In this document: piece by piece, positions 17,701 to 25,662 of the stretch | How the letters are laid out: each line of letters opens with the position of its first letter | Position numbering within the stretch: the stretch's first letter is position 1 | DNA from: Actinorhabdospora filicis | GTDB lineage: Bacteria; Actinomycetota; Actinomycetes; Mycobacteriales; Micromonosporaceae | DNA: 64,000 nt | Reading direction: 5' to 3' | Assembly (NCBI RefSeq): GCF_030269765.1 | Contig: NZ_BSTX01000001.1 | Span: 910,106-974,105, forward strand | Program-made: the position numbers and the translations under genes | Notes under the pieces: model-generated | Databases searched by the model: none | The model's input: only the letters and a program-made list of their open reading frames with translations | What the model was told of the DNA's origin: nothing

Positions 17701-18621
17701 TCATCGCGCGCCCACCAGGTACGTGAAGACGCTTTCCAGGGACTCGTCGGTCGGCGAGACCTCGAAGAGGCGGATGCCGGCCTCGCGCGCCACCTTCGGC
17801 AGGCGCCGGGTGAAGCCGACGAAGTCCACGGCCTGGACGTGCAGGACGTCCTCGCGCGGGTCGAACTCGACGCCGCTGGTGCTGGCGTCGGCGATGAGCG
17901 CGGCGGCCAGGGCCCGGTTGTCGCTGGTGCGGACGGTGTACTTGTGCGGCCGGTCGACCATCAGCCGCCGGATCTGCCGGTAGTCGCCGGAGGCCGCGTG
18001 CCGTCCCGCCACCATCACCTCGATGTGGTGGGCGAGCTGCTCGACCTCCTCCAGGATGTGCGAGCTGAACAGCACCGTGCGGCCCTCGGCGCCCATCTTG
18101 CGCAGCAGGTCCATCAGCTGCATGCGCTGGCGCGGGTCCATGCCGTTGAACGGCTCGTCCAGCAGCAGCACCGACGGCTGGTGCACCAGCGCCGAGGCCA
18201 TCTTGATGCGCTGCCGCATGCCCTTGGAGTAGGTGGCGATGCGCCGGTCGGCGGCGTACTCCATCTCCACGGTGTCGATGGCGACCTGCGCGTCGGCGCC
18301 GGGCGTGGCGAGCCCGAACAGCTCGGCGTTGGCCACCACGAACTCGCGCCCGGTGAGGAAGTCGTACATCGACTCCCGCTCGGGGACCAGCCCGATGTGC
18401 CGGTAGATCTCCTGGTTGCGCCAGGTGGGCGCGCCGTCGAGGGTGACCGTCCCGGTCGAGGGCGACAGGAACCCGCCCATCATGTGCAGGAGCGTGGACT
18501 TCCCGGCGCCGTTGGGGCCGAGGAGGCCGGTCACGCCGGGCCCGATGGTCATGGTCACGTCGTTGACGGCGACCACGTTGCCGAACCAGCGCGAGACGTG
18601 GTCGACCTGGATGACGGTCAT
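17701..18621 (-). CDS. ABC transporter ATP-binding protein, second pair
   Basis: A 306-residue ATPase with Walker A GPNGAGKST, signature YSKGMRQR (C-loop Ser-Lys-Gly), Walker B VLLLDEPF and H-loop SSH. The C-terminal 80 residues carry the regulatory extension usual for ABC-2 exporters. The ATG at 18621 overlaps the upstream permease stop as ATGA (18618-18621), indicating translational coupling. The G-x-x-P-E-R-E-S-M motif in the Q-loop region (LVPERESMYDFLTG) is typical of the NatA/CcmA-like group. Confidence 0.88.
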   Translation of the reverse strand: MTVIQVDHVSRWFGNVVAVNDVTMTIGPGVTGLLGPNGAGKSTLLHMMGGFLSPSTGTVTLDGAPTWRNQEIYRHIGLVPERESMYDFLTGREFVVANAELFGLATPGADAQVAIDTVEMEYAADRRIATYSKGMRQRIKMASALVHQPSVLLLDEPFNGMDPRQRMQLMDLLRKMGAEGRTVLFSSHILEEVEQLAHHIEVMVAGRHAASGDYRQIRRLMVDRPHKYTVRTSDNRALAAALIADASTSGVEFDPREDVLHVQAVDFVGFTRRLPKVAREAGIRLFEVSPTDESLESVFTYLVGAR

Positions 18622-19511
18622 GAGCTCACCTTCTTGTAACGCAGCGAGAGGAGGGCGTACCCGCCGGCGATGAGCGCGAGGAGCACGATCGCGAAGACGA
18701 CCTGCCCGGCCGTGGACGGCTCGGCGACTCCCTCGTAGCGCACGCCCGGCAGCAGGTCCTGTGCCCCGGCGAACAGCGTCATCGGCGAGAACAGGCCCGC
18801 CCACGCGGCCACGCCCTGCTGGTCCAGGCCGGTCGTGATGCCCTGGACGGCGCTGACCACCGTGAAGCTGCCCGCCATCAGGGTGATGATCGCCGCCACG
18901 CCCAGGCCGCGACGCGGCGTCAGGGAAGCGATGAGCAGGCCGATCACGCTCAGCAGCGCCGAGAGGAACACCGCCGCGACCAGCGCCATGAGGAAGTCGC
19001 CGGTGTTGGACAGGAACGGCGCCTTGGCCAGCAGCGCCCCCGCGTACAGGACCACGATCGGGACGGCGAACAGGATGAACAGCGCCGAGGTCATGCCCGC
19101 GAACTTCGCGGCCACGTAGTCCTTGTAGGTCAGCGGGCGCGAGAAGTAGAGCGGCATCGTGTGGAACCGCAGGTCCCGCGAGACCGTCTGGGGCGCCAGC
19201 GCGGCCAGGAAGAGCGCCGGGATCGCCTGCACCACGATCGCGTAGGACGCGAAGGGCAGGACCGGCGTGGTCGAGCCCATGACCATCTGCACCGCCACCA
19301 GGATCACCGCCGGCAGCACCATGAACGAGGCCAGCGTGAACGGCAGGATCTTCGTCCGCGCCGCCCGGCCCAGCCCGAACACTCCCCGCAGGCTCTGGAC
19401 GTACAGCGCGCGGCGGATCTGCGGCCGCCCGCCCCGGCGCCCGTCGTAGTGCCGGTAGCCGATGTCGTGGATGACGCCGGTTCCGCGCCCGGCGAAGTTG
19501 GACTCAGACAC
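18618..19511 (-). CDS. ABC transporter permease (ABC-2 type), first pair
   Basis: A 297-residue membrane protein: a 50-residue cytoplasmic start with the phrase IGYRHYDGRRGGR often seen in actinomycete ABC-2 permeases, then about six TM segments. SRDLRFHTMPLYFSRPLTYKD sits between TM2 and TM3. The GTG start at 19511 overlaps the preceding ATPase gene by 8 bp and its stop overlaps the next ATPase start by 4 bp. All four genes therefore form one coupled unit that most likely encodes a single two-ATPase, two-permease exporter. Confidence 0.85.
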   Translation of the reverse strand: MSESNFAGRGTGVIHDIGYRHYDGRRGGRPQIRRALYVQSLRGVFGLGRAARTKILPFTLASFMVLPAVILVAVQMVMGSTTPVLPFASYAIVVQAIPALFLAALAPQTVSRDLRFHTMPLYFSRPLTYKDYVAAKFAGMTSALFILFAVPIVVLYAGALLAKAPFLSNTGDFLMALVAAVFLSALLSVIGLLIASLTPRRGLGVAAIITLMAGSFTVVSAVQGITTGLDQQGVAAWAGLFSPMTLFAGAQDLLPGVRYEGVAEPSTAGQVVFAIVLLALIAGGYALLSLRYKKVSS

Positions 19512-20430
19512 CGGCGTTCTCCTTCGTGAAGACCTCGGCGATGCGGTGGCGGCGCTGCTGGAGCCGGACCAGGCCGACCCCCAGGCCGTCCACGGCGTCG
19601 CGGATCAGGTCGTAGCCGCGCTCGTCGTCGACGGTGACGTGCAGGAGCCGCCCGTCGCGCTCCACCGGCAGGCCCAGCTCGGCCAGCGCGCGGTGCGTCT
19701 CGTCGGTGCCGTCGCTGCCGTCCGCCAGGGCGTCGACCTCAACGGTGAAGACACCGGTGGTGCGGGTGAACTCGCGCGTGGCCTGCGCCCGCAGGAGCTT
19801 GCCGCCGTCCACGACCACGACGTGGTCGCAGGTGCGCTCCAGCTCACCGAGGAGGTGGGAGGTGACCAGCACCGAGATGCCGAAGTCGGTGTGGACGCGC
19901 CGGATCAGGTCCAGCATCTCGTCGCGGCCGACCGGGTCGAGGCCGTTGGTGGGCTCGTCCAGCAGCACCAGCTGCGGGTCGTGCACGAGGGCCTGCGCCA
20001 GCTTCACGCGCTGCTTCATGCCGGTGGAATACCCGCCGATGGGGCGGTACCGCTCCTCGTAGAGGCCCACGTGCCGCAGCGTGTCGGCGGTCCGCTCGCG
20101 CGCCGCCGTCGAGGGCAGGCCCGACATGCGCGCCATGTGCATGACGAACTCGGTGGCCGAGACGTCGGCGGGCAGGCAGTCGTGCTCGGGCATGTAGCCG
20201 ACGCGCTCGCGGATGGCCGGACCGTCGGTCCGGACGTCCATGCCGAGCACCTGGGCCCTGCCCTCCGTGGCGGGGGCGAGGCCGAGCAGGATCTTGATCA
20301 GGGTTGACTTGCCGGCGCCGTTGGCGCCGACGAGGCCGGTGACCCCGGTCGGCACCTCTACGGTGAGCCGGTCGAGGGCGGTCACCCGCGGAAACCGCTT
20401 GGTGAGTTCCTCGGTGGCGATGACAGACAC
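19504..20430 (-). CDS. ABC transporter ATP-binding protein, first gene of the four-gene exporter operon
   Basis: A 308-residue ATPase with Walker A GANGAGKST, signature YSTGMKQR, Walker B LVLLDEPT, D-loop NGLDP and H-loop TSH. It is paralogous to the ATPase at 17701-18621 but more canonical. GTG at 20430 follows a TAGCGT hexamer by 7 nt on the minus strand, so the operon message is probably leaderless. Confidence 0.88.
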   Translation of the reverse strand: MSVIATEELTKRFPRVTALDRLTVEVPTGVTGLVGANGAGKSTLIKILLGLAPATEGRAQVLGMDVRTDGPAIRERVGYMPEHDCLPADVSATEFVMHMARMSGLPSTAARERTADTLRHVGLYEERYRPIGGYSTGMKQRVKLAQALVHDPQLVLLDEPTNGLDPVGRDEMLDLIRRVHTDFGISVLVTSHLLGELERTCDHVVVVDGGKLLRAQATREFTRTTGVFTVEVDALADGSDGTDETHRALAELGLPVERDGRLLHVTVDDERGYDLIRDAVDGLGVGLVRLQQRRHRIAEVFTKENAGV

Positions 20431-20437
20431 GCTTATG

Positions 20438-20443
20438 ACGCTA
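20438..20443 (-). promoter_or_regulatory. -10 hexamer of the ABC exporter operon (leaderless)
   Basis: TAGCGT on the minus strand, 7 nt before the GTG at 20430. The hexamer and spacing are identical to those at the PBP gene and the SDR gene at 29498. Confidence 0.45.
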
Positions 20444-20507
20444 GTGCCACCGCCCGCACCGGGGATCGTTCCGTAGAGGGAGAGCGTTCCTGAGGATTCC
20501 CTGGGAG

Positions 20508-20530
20508 GCGGCCCCTAGGGGTGGGGCCGC
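20508..20530 (-). terminator. Terminator of the cobB-like gene
   Basis: A perfect 8 bp stem GCGGCCCC/GGGGCCGC with a 7 nt loop lies immediately after the stop codon at 20537 on the minus strand. Confidence 0.65.
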
Positions 20531-20536
20531 GCCGTT

Positions 20537-21895
20537 TCAGTCCAGGACCGTCTCGGTGGCGGCCGTCACGATCCGCCGCGCCACGTCCGGCAGACCCGCC
20601 CAGTGCAGGTTCAGGTAGGACGCGTGGACGTTCCGCCACACGTAGCCCTCCGGGCTGCCGCCCGCCCACTCCCACGCGGCGCTGTCGCCGGTGCGGGGCA
20701 TGACCGTCGAGCGGTGCGCCTTGTGGCCGGTGACCTCGGTCCCGGCGTCGGCGATGACGCTGGACGCGGCGGCGACCGCGCGGCGGTAGCCGAGGACCAG
20801 CTGCGACGAGGGGTGCGCCTCGGCGTCCAGGACGCCCACCATCGGGCGGTTCTCGTACTCCTTGGTCAGCCACAGGAACCCGCCGGACTCGGCGACCACC
20901 GGGCCACCCGCGCGGGCCAGCTTGCCGACCTCCTCGCGCAGCTGCTCATTGGCCGACAGCTCGTCCAGGTAGCCCTCGGGGAACCCGCCGCCGAAGACCA
21001 GCGCGGAGGTGCCCTCCGGCAGGACGGTGTCGCGCACGGGGTCGACCACCGCGACGCGCGCTCCGGCCGCCTCCAGCAGCTCGACGTGCTCGGCGTAGGA
21101 GTAGCTGAACAGGCTCCCACCGGCCACGGCGACCACGGGCCCCTCGGAGACGGGCTCGCCGACCTCCTCCTCCGGCGACCACGCCTCGGCGGTCAGCGGC
21201 GGCACCGAACGGCAGATGCCCAGGAGCCGGTCGATGTCCACCGACTCCAGCATCTGCTCACCCAGGCGGCGGATGGCGCGGACGGCCTCCAGCGAGCGCT
21301 CGGCGACCGGCATCAGCCCGTGCTGGCGGGGCGGCAGGACGACCTGCGCGCGGCGCCGCAGGACGCCCAGGACGGGCACGCCCACCGGCTCCAGCGACTC
21401 CCGCAGGATCTCCTCGTGCCGGTCGGAGCCGACGCGGGTGAGGATGACCCCGCCCAGCCACAGGTGCTCCTGGTAGCTCTTGAAGCCGTGCACGAGCGCG
21501 GCCACCGACTGCCCGGTGAAACCGCAGTCCACGACCAGGATGACCGGCGCGCGCAGCATCCCCGCAACCTGCGCGGTGCTCTCGGTGTCGGCGCGCCCGC
21601 CCAGCCCGTCGAACAGGCCGAGGGTGCCCTCGACGACGCCGACGTCGGCGCCCTGCGAGCCGTGCGCGAACAGGCGCGGCACCAGGCCCGGCGAGGTCAG
21701 CAGCGGGTCGAGGTTGCGGCCCACGCGCCCGGCGGCCAGGCCCAGGTAGCCGGAGTCGACGTAGTCGGGACCGATCTTGAACGGCGCCGGCTTGAGACCC
21801 CGCGCGCTCAGCGCGGCCAGGAGCCCGACGGTGACCGCCGTCTTGCCGTGCCCGGAAGCGGGTGCGGCGACGACGAAGCGGGGGATGTGCGTCAT
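20537..21895 (-). CDS. cobB: Cobyrinate a,c-diamide synthase homologue (CobB/CbiA family) lacking the amidotransferase Cys
   Basis: A 452-residue protein with the CobB layout. The N-terminal P-loop synthetase domain has ASGHGKTAVTVGL, KIGPDYVDSGYL, EGTLGLFDG and VDCGFTGQS. The C-terminal class I glutamine amidotransferase-like domain begins at about 250. CobB uses ATP and glutamine to amidate cobyrinate at a and c. Here the glutaminase nucleophile position in AESGGFLWL is S337 (codon TCC, 20885-20887) instead of Cys, the usual GHEFH is GHKAH, and SYxHxH reads SYLNLH. Glutamine hydrolysis therefore looks lost; it may use free ammonia or have another role. No cobalamin gene is adjacent. Confidence 0.75.
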   Translation of the reverse strand: MTHIPRFVVAAPASGHGKTAVTVGLLAALSARGLKPAPFKIGPDYVDSGYLGLAAGRVGRNLDPLLTSPGLVPRLFAHGSQGADVGVVEGTLGLFDGLGGRADTESTAQVAGMLRAPVILVVDCGFTGQSVAALVHGFKSYQEHLWLGGVILTRVGSDRHEEILRESLEPVGVPVLGVLRRRAQVVLPPRQHGLMPVAERSLEAVRAIRRLGEQMLESVDIDRLLGICRSVPPLTAEAWSPEEEVGEPVSEGPVVAVAGGSLFSYSYAEHVELLEAAGARVAVVDPVRDTVLPEGTSALVFGGGFPEGYLDELSANEQLREEVGKLARAGGPVVAESGGFLWLTKEYENRPMVGVLDAEAHPSSQLVLGYRRAVAAASSVIADAGTEVTGHKAHRSTVMPRTGDSAAWEWAGGSPEGYVWRNVHASYLNLHWAGLPDVARRIVTAATETVLD

Positions 21896-22006
21896 GGCTC
21901 CTCCGTGGGTGAGCGGGGAACTACATAGTGCCCCGGCCCGGCCACCCCCGCTGTACCGGGTCGCACACCCGCCGGGCGCGCCAGCTTGGCGATCAGGCCC
22001 GGGGCG

Positions 22007-22012
22007 TAAACT
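22007..22012 (+). promoter_or_regulatory. -10 hexamer of the SURF1 gene (leaderless)
   Basis: TAAACT, 7 nt before the GTG at 22020. A TTGGCG (21986-21991) lies 15 nt further upstream as a possible -35. Confidence 0.45.
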
Positions 22013-22019
22013 CCCCGCC

Positions 22020-22805
22020 GTGTCGTCGACCGGTTACCGCTTCCTCGCCACGCCCCGCTGGCTGGGGATCATCGTCGGCGGCATCGCGGCCGTCATTCTC
22101 TGCGCCTTCCTCGCCCAATGGCAGTACGGGCGCTACGAGGAGCGCGCCGAGGCCAACGACCGCGTCGCGCACGGCGCCGAGGCCGCCCCGCGTCCCCTCA
22201 CCGAGGTGATGCCGGGCGGGAGACTCGCCAAAGATGATCAGTGGACCCACGCCACCGCCACCGGCAGCTACGACCCGGCCAAGCAGGTCTTCCTGCGCGG
22301 CCGCACGGTCAACGGCTCCACCGGCTGGGAGGTCGTGGTCCCCTTCACCCTCACCGACGGCACCGTCGTCCTCGTGGACCGCGGCTGGGTGGAACCCGCC
22401 GACGGCATGAAGCCGCCGACGGTGCCCGCGCCGCCGTCCGGGACGGTCACGCTCACCGGCCGCGTCCGGCCCGCCGAGACCGCCGTGGGCGAGGTGGCGG
22501 TGAAGGACGGCGTCCTCCAGGGCCGCCGCGTCAACCCCGAGCAGATCGCCGCGCAGGTCGCCCTGCCCCTGCTCACCGGCGGTTACCTCACGCCCGACGA
22601 GCCCGATCAGGGCTTCACCGGGCTGCCGGTGCCCCAGGAGCGCAGCTGGCAGAACTTCGCCTACGCCTACCAGTGGTGGCTGTTCGCCGGGCTCATCCCG
22701 ATCGGGCTGGTGATCCTGGCCCGGAAAGAGGCCCGAGGGGACAAGCGAACGGCACGAATCGGGGACCGCGCCGATGAGGACGAGTCGGTACCGTCCGCGG
22801 TATGA
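22020..22805 (+). CDS. SURF1-family cytochrome oxidase assembly protein
   Basis: A 261-residue membrane protein with the SURF1 plan: TM1 (about 13-33, ending LAQWQYGRYEER), a periplasmic domain with VLVDRGWV and QERSWQNFAYAYQWW, then TM2 and a charged cytoplasmic tail. SURF1 proteins help insert heme a into cytochrome c oxidase. The GTG at 22020 is favoured by the -10 element 7 nt upstream; longer in-frame readings run through the divergent cobB region. Its stop overlaps the next start (ATGA, 22802-22805). Confidence 0.85.
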   Translation: MSSTGYRFLATPRWLGIIVGGIAAVILCAFLAQWQYGRYEERAEANDRVAHGAEAAPRPLTEVMPGGRLAKDDQWTHATATGSYDPAKQVFLRGRTVNGSTGWEVVVPFTLTDGTVVLVDRGWVEPADGMKPPTVPAPPSGTVTLTGRVRPAETAVGEVAVKDGVLQGRRVNPEQIAAQVALPLLTGGYLTPDEPDQGFTGLPVPQERSWQNFAYAYQWWLFAGLIPIGLVILARKEARGDKRTARIGDRADEDESVPSAV

Positions 22806-23335
22806 GGACTCTCTGGCGCGACCCGCAGGACCCGGATCTGGAGTTCTCGCTCGACACCGCCCCCTACGGGCGGGAGCCCGTGCTCCCCGAACCCGTCACC
22901 GGCATCCCGTCGTCGAGGCCGCGCCGCCGCGCGCAGCACCGCCCCGCGCCCATGCCGGTCCCCGAGTTCCACGTGGGCCTGCTGGGACCGATCCGGGTCA
23001 CCAACGCCCGCGTGTACACCCCGCTGGGCGCGTATCCACTGAACGAGGTCCGCTGGTGGATCGGCGACAAGATCGTCTACGTGGAGGAGACACCGGAGTG
23101 GGCGCGCCTGTCCGGGCTCGCCGGCATCCCCTTCAGCCTCGGCCTGTCCATGCTGTTCTGGCTGGTCAAAGAGGTGCGCGTGGACGGTTACGTGAAGATC
23201 CAGGTCTCCCACCGCGACGCCTCGTACGTGACGCGCGTGCCCGTGCGCAGCTTCGCCGAACTCCACCATCTCCACTGGGTCGTCCAATGGGCCCGGCAGT
23301 GGGGACCCAAGGGATCTCGCCGGGTCATACGATGA
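22802..23335 (+). CDS. Conserved hypothetical protein coupled to SURF1
   Basis: A 177-residue protein of unknown family. Residues 1-55 are polar and Pro/Arg-rich. The middle (LLGPIRVTNARVYTPLG, then EVRWWIGDKIVYVE) looks like a small beta domain, and one hydrophobic stretch (about 103-122) could be a membrane segment. The C-terminus is Trp/His/Arg-rich. The ATG overlaps the SURF1 stop, so it is co-translated. No function can be assigned. Confidence 0.65.
   Translation: MRTLWRDPQDPDLEFSLDTAPYGREPVLPEPVTGIPSSRPRRRAQHRPAPMPVPEFHVGLLGPIRVTNARVYTPLGAYPLNEVRWWIGDKIVYVEETPEWARLSGLAGIPFSLGLSMLFWLVKEVRVDGYVKIQVSHRDASYVTRVPVRSFAELHHLHWVVQWARQWGPKGSRRVIR
23328..23333 (+). promoter_or_regulatory. -10 hexamer of the M20 peptidase gene (leaderless)
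   Basis: TACGAT, 6 nt before the ATG at 23340, lying inside the last codons of the preceding gene. Confidence 0.4.
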
Positions 23336-23339
23336 CTCC

Positions 23340-24692
23340 ATGATCGATCTTCATGCCGCTGTCGAGGCGGTGCTGCCCGGCGTGCGCGCCGACCTGGAGC
23401 GCCTCGTCCGCATCCCCAGCGTCGCCTTCCCCGGATTCGACCACTCGCACGTGCGCGACAGCGCCGACGCGGTCGCCGAACTGCTGCGCGGGGCGGGCAT
23501 GCCCGATGTGCGGATCGTGTCCACCACCGCCCCCGACGGCACCCCCGGCCAGCCCGCCGTCATCGCCCGCAAGCCCGCGCCCGAGGGCGCGCCCACCGTC
23601 CTGCTGTACGCGCACCACGATGTCCAGCCCGCCGGTGACCTCACCGCCTGGGAGCAGGACGACCCGTTCCAGGTCGTCGAACGCAACGGCCGCCTCTACG
23701 GCCGCGGCGTCGCCGACGACAAGGCCGGCGTCATGGCCCACATCGCGGCCGTCCGCGCCTGGGGCGAGGACCTCCCCGTCGGCCTGACGATCTTCGTCGA
23801 GGGCGAAGAGGAGTACGGCTCGGCGTCCCTGGAGAAGCTCATCGAGGAGTACCGCGACGAGCTCGCCGCCGACGTCATCGTCATCGCCGACTCCGGCAAC
23901 TGGGACATCGGCCACCCGGCCCTCACCACGTCCCTGCGCGGCATCGTGAACGCCTACGTCGAGGTCCGCACCTCGACGCACGCCGTCCACTCCGGCATGT
24001 TCGGCGGCACCGTCCCCGACGCGCTGACCATCCTCTGCCGCCTCCTGGCGAGCCTGCACGACGACAACGGCGACGTGGCCATCCCCGGTCTCGTCAGCAC
24101 CGAGGCGTCCCCCCTCGACTACCCCGAGGAGCGCCTGCGCACCGAGGCCGGAATGCTCGACGGCGTCGAGTTCATCGGCACCGGCCGCATCGTCGAGCGC
24201 ATGTGGACCAAGCCCACCGCGACCGTCCTCGGCATCGACGCGCCCGGCGCCCAGGAGTCGGCCAACGCCCTCCAGCCCTACGCCCGCGCCAAGGTGAGCG
24301 TCCGCATCGCCCCCGGCGAGAAGGACATGGACGCCTACGCCGCCCTCAAGGCGCACCTGGAGTCCCAGAACGCCTGGGGCGCCCAGGTCACCGTGAGCCT
24401 CGACCAGGGCGGCAACCCCTGTGTCATCGACGCCACCGGCCCCTCCTACGACGCCGCCCGCGACGCCTTCGCCGAGGCCTGGGACGGGGTCCGTCCCGTC
24501 GACATCGGCGTGGGCGGCTCGATCCCCTTCATCGCCACCTTCCAGGAGCTCTTCCCGAACGCCGCCGTACTGGTGACGGGCGTGGAAGACCCCGACGCCC
24601 GCGCCCACGGACCGAACGAGAGCCTGCACCTGGGTGAGTTCGCGCGGGTGTGCCTGGCGGAGGCGCTGCTGCTGCGGAACTTGGTGAAGTAG
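23340..24692 (+). CDS. M20-family dipeptidase/metallopeptidase
   Basis: A 450-residue cytosolic zinc peptidase. Metal ligands and catalytic residues sit in [20 protein letters not shown] (bridging Asp), VEGEEEYGS (catalytic and ligand Glu), ADSGNWD and the C-terminal AHGPNESLHL. The lid/dimerisation domain (about 185-320) contains AVHSGMFGG. The group includes dipeptidases of the CNDP/DapE type, and the exact peptide substrate is open. Starts at ATG 23340, four bases after the previous stop, and ends at a strong terminator. Confidence 0.9.
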   Translation: MIDLHAAVEAVLPGVRADLERLVRIPSVAFPGFDHSHVRDSADAVAELLRGAGMPDVRIVSTTAPDGTPGQPAVIARKPAPEGAPTVLLYAHHDVQPAGDLTAWEQDDPFQVVERNGRLYGRGVADDKAGVMAHIAAVRAWGEDLPVGLTIFVEGEEEYGSASLEKLIEEYRDELAADVIVIADSGNWDIGHPALTTSLRGIVNAYVEVRTSTHAVHSGMFGGTVPDALTILCRLLASLHDDNGDVAIPGLVSTEASPLDYPEERLRTEAGMLDGVEFIGTGRIVERMWTKPTATVLGIDAPGAQESANALQPYARAKVSVRIAPGEKDMDAYAALKAHLESQNAWGAQVTVSLDQGGNPCVIDATGPSYDAARDAFAEAWDGVRPVDIGVGGSIPFIATFQELFPNAAVLVTGVEDPDARAHGPNESLHLGEFARVCLAEALLLRNLVK

Positions 24693-24726
24693 AGGTAGTC
24701 GTACCGCAATCGAACGCTGATCGAAC

Positions 24727-24768
24727 GGGGTCACCGGTGGAGCATCACCGGTGGCCCCGGTGCTTTTT
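24727..24768 (+). terminator. Terminator of the M20 peptidase gene
   Basis: A 13 bp stem (24727-24739 with 24746-24758, one G-U pair), a 6 nt loop and a T5 tract at 24764-24768 form one of the few textbook intrinsic terminators in the window. Confidence 0.85.
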
Positions 24769-24945
24769 GGGGGCGGTGCTGGCACCCGGACATCACCTGC
24801 CCGAGAGGATGGCGAGGGCATGAGCCGTTCGGGATGGGGCTGCTTCTACGCCGGTGGACGCGGTTCGGGCCGTACCCCTCAAGCCCCTTCAGGTACCCGC
24901 GCAGGTTTACGGCCGTAGGTCGCGGGCTTGCGTCTGGGCTGCCGC

Positions 24946-24974
24946 GCATCCGGGTCGCAGGGCGACCCGGATGC
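24946..24974. repeat. Perfect 13 bp inverted repeat (hairpin)
   Basis: GCATCCGGGTCGC (24946-24958) and its exact complement GCGACCCGGATGC (24962-24974) are separated by 3 nt. There is no T tract and no adjacent gene end, so it is not obviously a terminator. Confidence 0.7.
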
Positions 24975-25509
24975 TTGCCACTGAAGTGCCCCGTACCCAG
25001 CCTGTGCAAAACCACAAGCCAAGCCACCCCGTTCGTGTTTGAAGCCAGGTCTTAAAAGCTCACCCTTCACGACCGGCCGGGGCAACGGTGAAAGAGCAGA
25101 TTTCTCCATCTCCTCCGTCGTCGAACTAAAGACCATCGCGGTCACCGCAACCACACGCCGAGCCGCAAGCCCTGCGGCCAGCGTGAGTCTCAGCTTTAGA
25201 GGCAGCAACGCCGGGTACGGAAACCGAGGGCAAGTGTTCCGGCCGGCCACGGCCGGAACACGCGGCAGCTCGACCACTTGGGTGGCCACCGTCAAGGGCG
25301 AGCCGCAAGACAAGCCCACTCGCTGCCCCCACCAGCCGTCGGCCGAACCCCGGGCCCACCACCAGCCGCCGCCCGCCGACCAACACCTGCGGCACATCCA
25401 GCCGGGACCGAGCGGCATCAAGCCGAGCCCCCAGAAACCACGAGCCAACAAGCCGTGGCCCGGTGAGCCGCCCTGCCACGGCACCGAGTGTGCCGATGAG
25501 CAGAGCACC

Positions 25510-25567
25510 GTGAGCCGGTGAGCCGGTGAGCCGGTAAGCCGCCGAGCTGGTAAGCCGGTGTGAGCCG
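25510..25567. repeat. Tandem 8-mer repeat GTGAGCCG
   Basis: Three perfect GTGAGCCG units (25510-25533) are followed by variant units GTAAGCCG, CCGAGCTG, GTAAGCCG and a 10 nt unit ending GTGAGCCG. The unit length is not a multiple of three, and no gene covers it. Confidence 0.7.
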
Positions 25568-25662
25568 GTCCCCCAGCCCCCCGCCCCCGCAGCCCGATCG
25601 CCATCCATCACCCTCCCGGGAACGACCCGGCCAGAGGCCGTCCCCGGGAGGTGCCGCGTCCG

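Larger units (their letters stand above)
24769..25662. other. Gene-poor stretch of lower GC
   Basis: About 890 bp without a convincing gene. Open frames on both strands (for example 24879-25604 minus and 25039-25521 plus) show no family motifs, no strong codon bias and no ribosome site. The segment has visibly more A/T than its neighbours. It holds a perfect hairpin (24946-24974) and an 8-mer tandem repeat (25510-25567). It could be a decayed gene, an unrecognised RNA or an old insertion scar; I cannot tell. Confidence 0.5.

Noticed and set aside
25510..25567. Tandem GTGAGCCG units considered as a CRISPR array or iteron origin
   Set aside because: The units are contiguous without spacers, only 8 bp, and no cas or rep gene lies nearby.
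24879..25604. 241-codon minus-strand frame in the gene-poor stretch
   Set aside because: No ribosome site, no family resemblance, runs through the 8-mer repeats, and third-position bias is weak.
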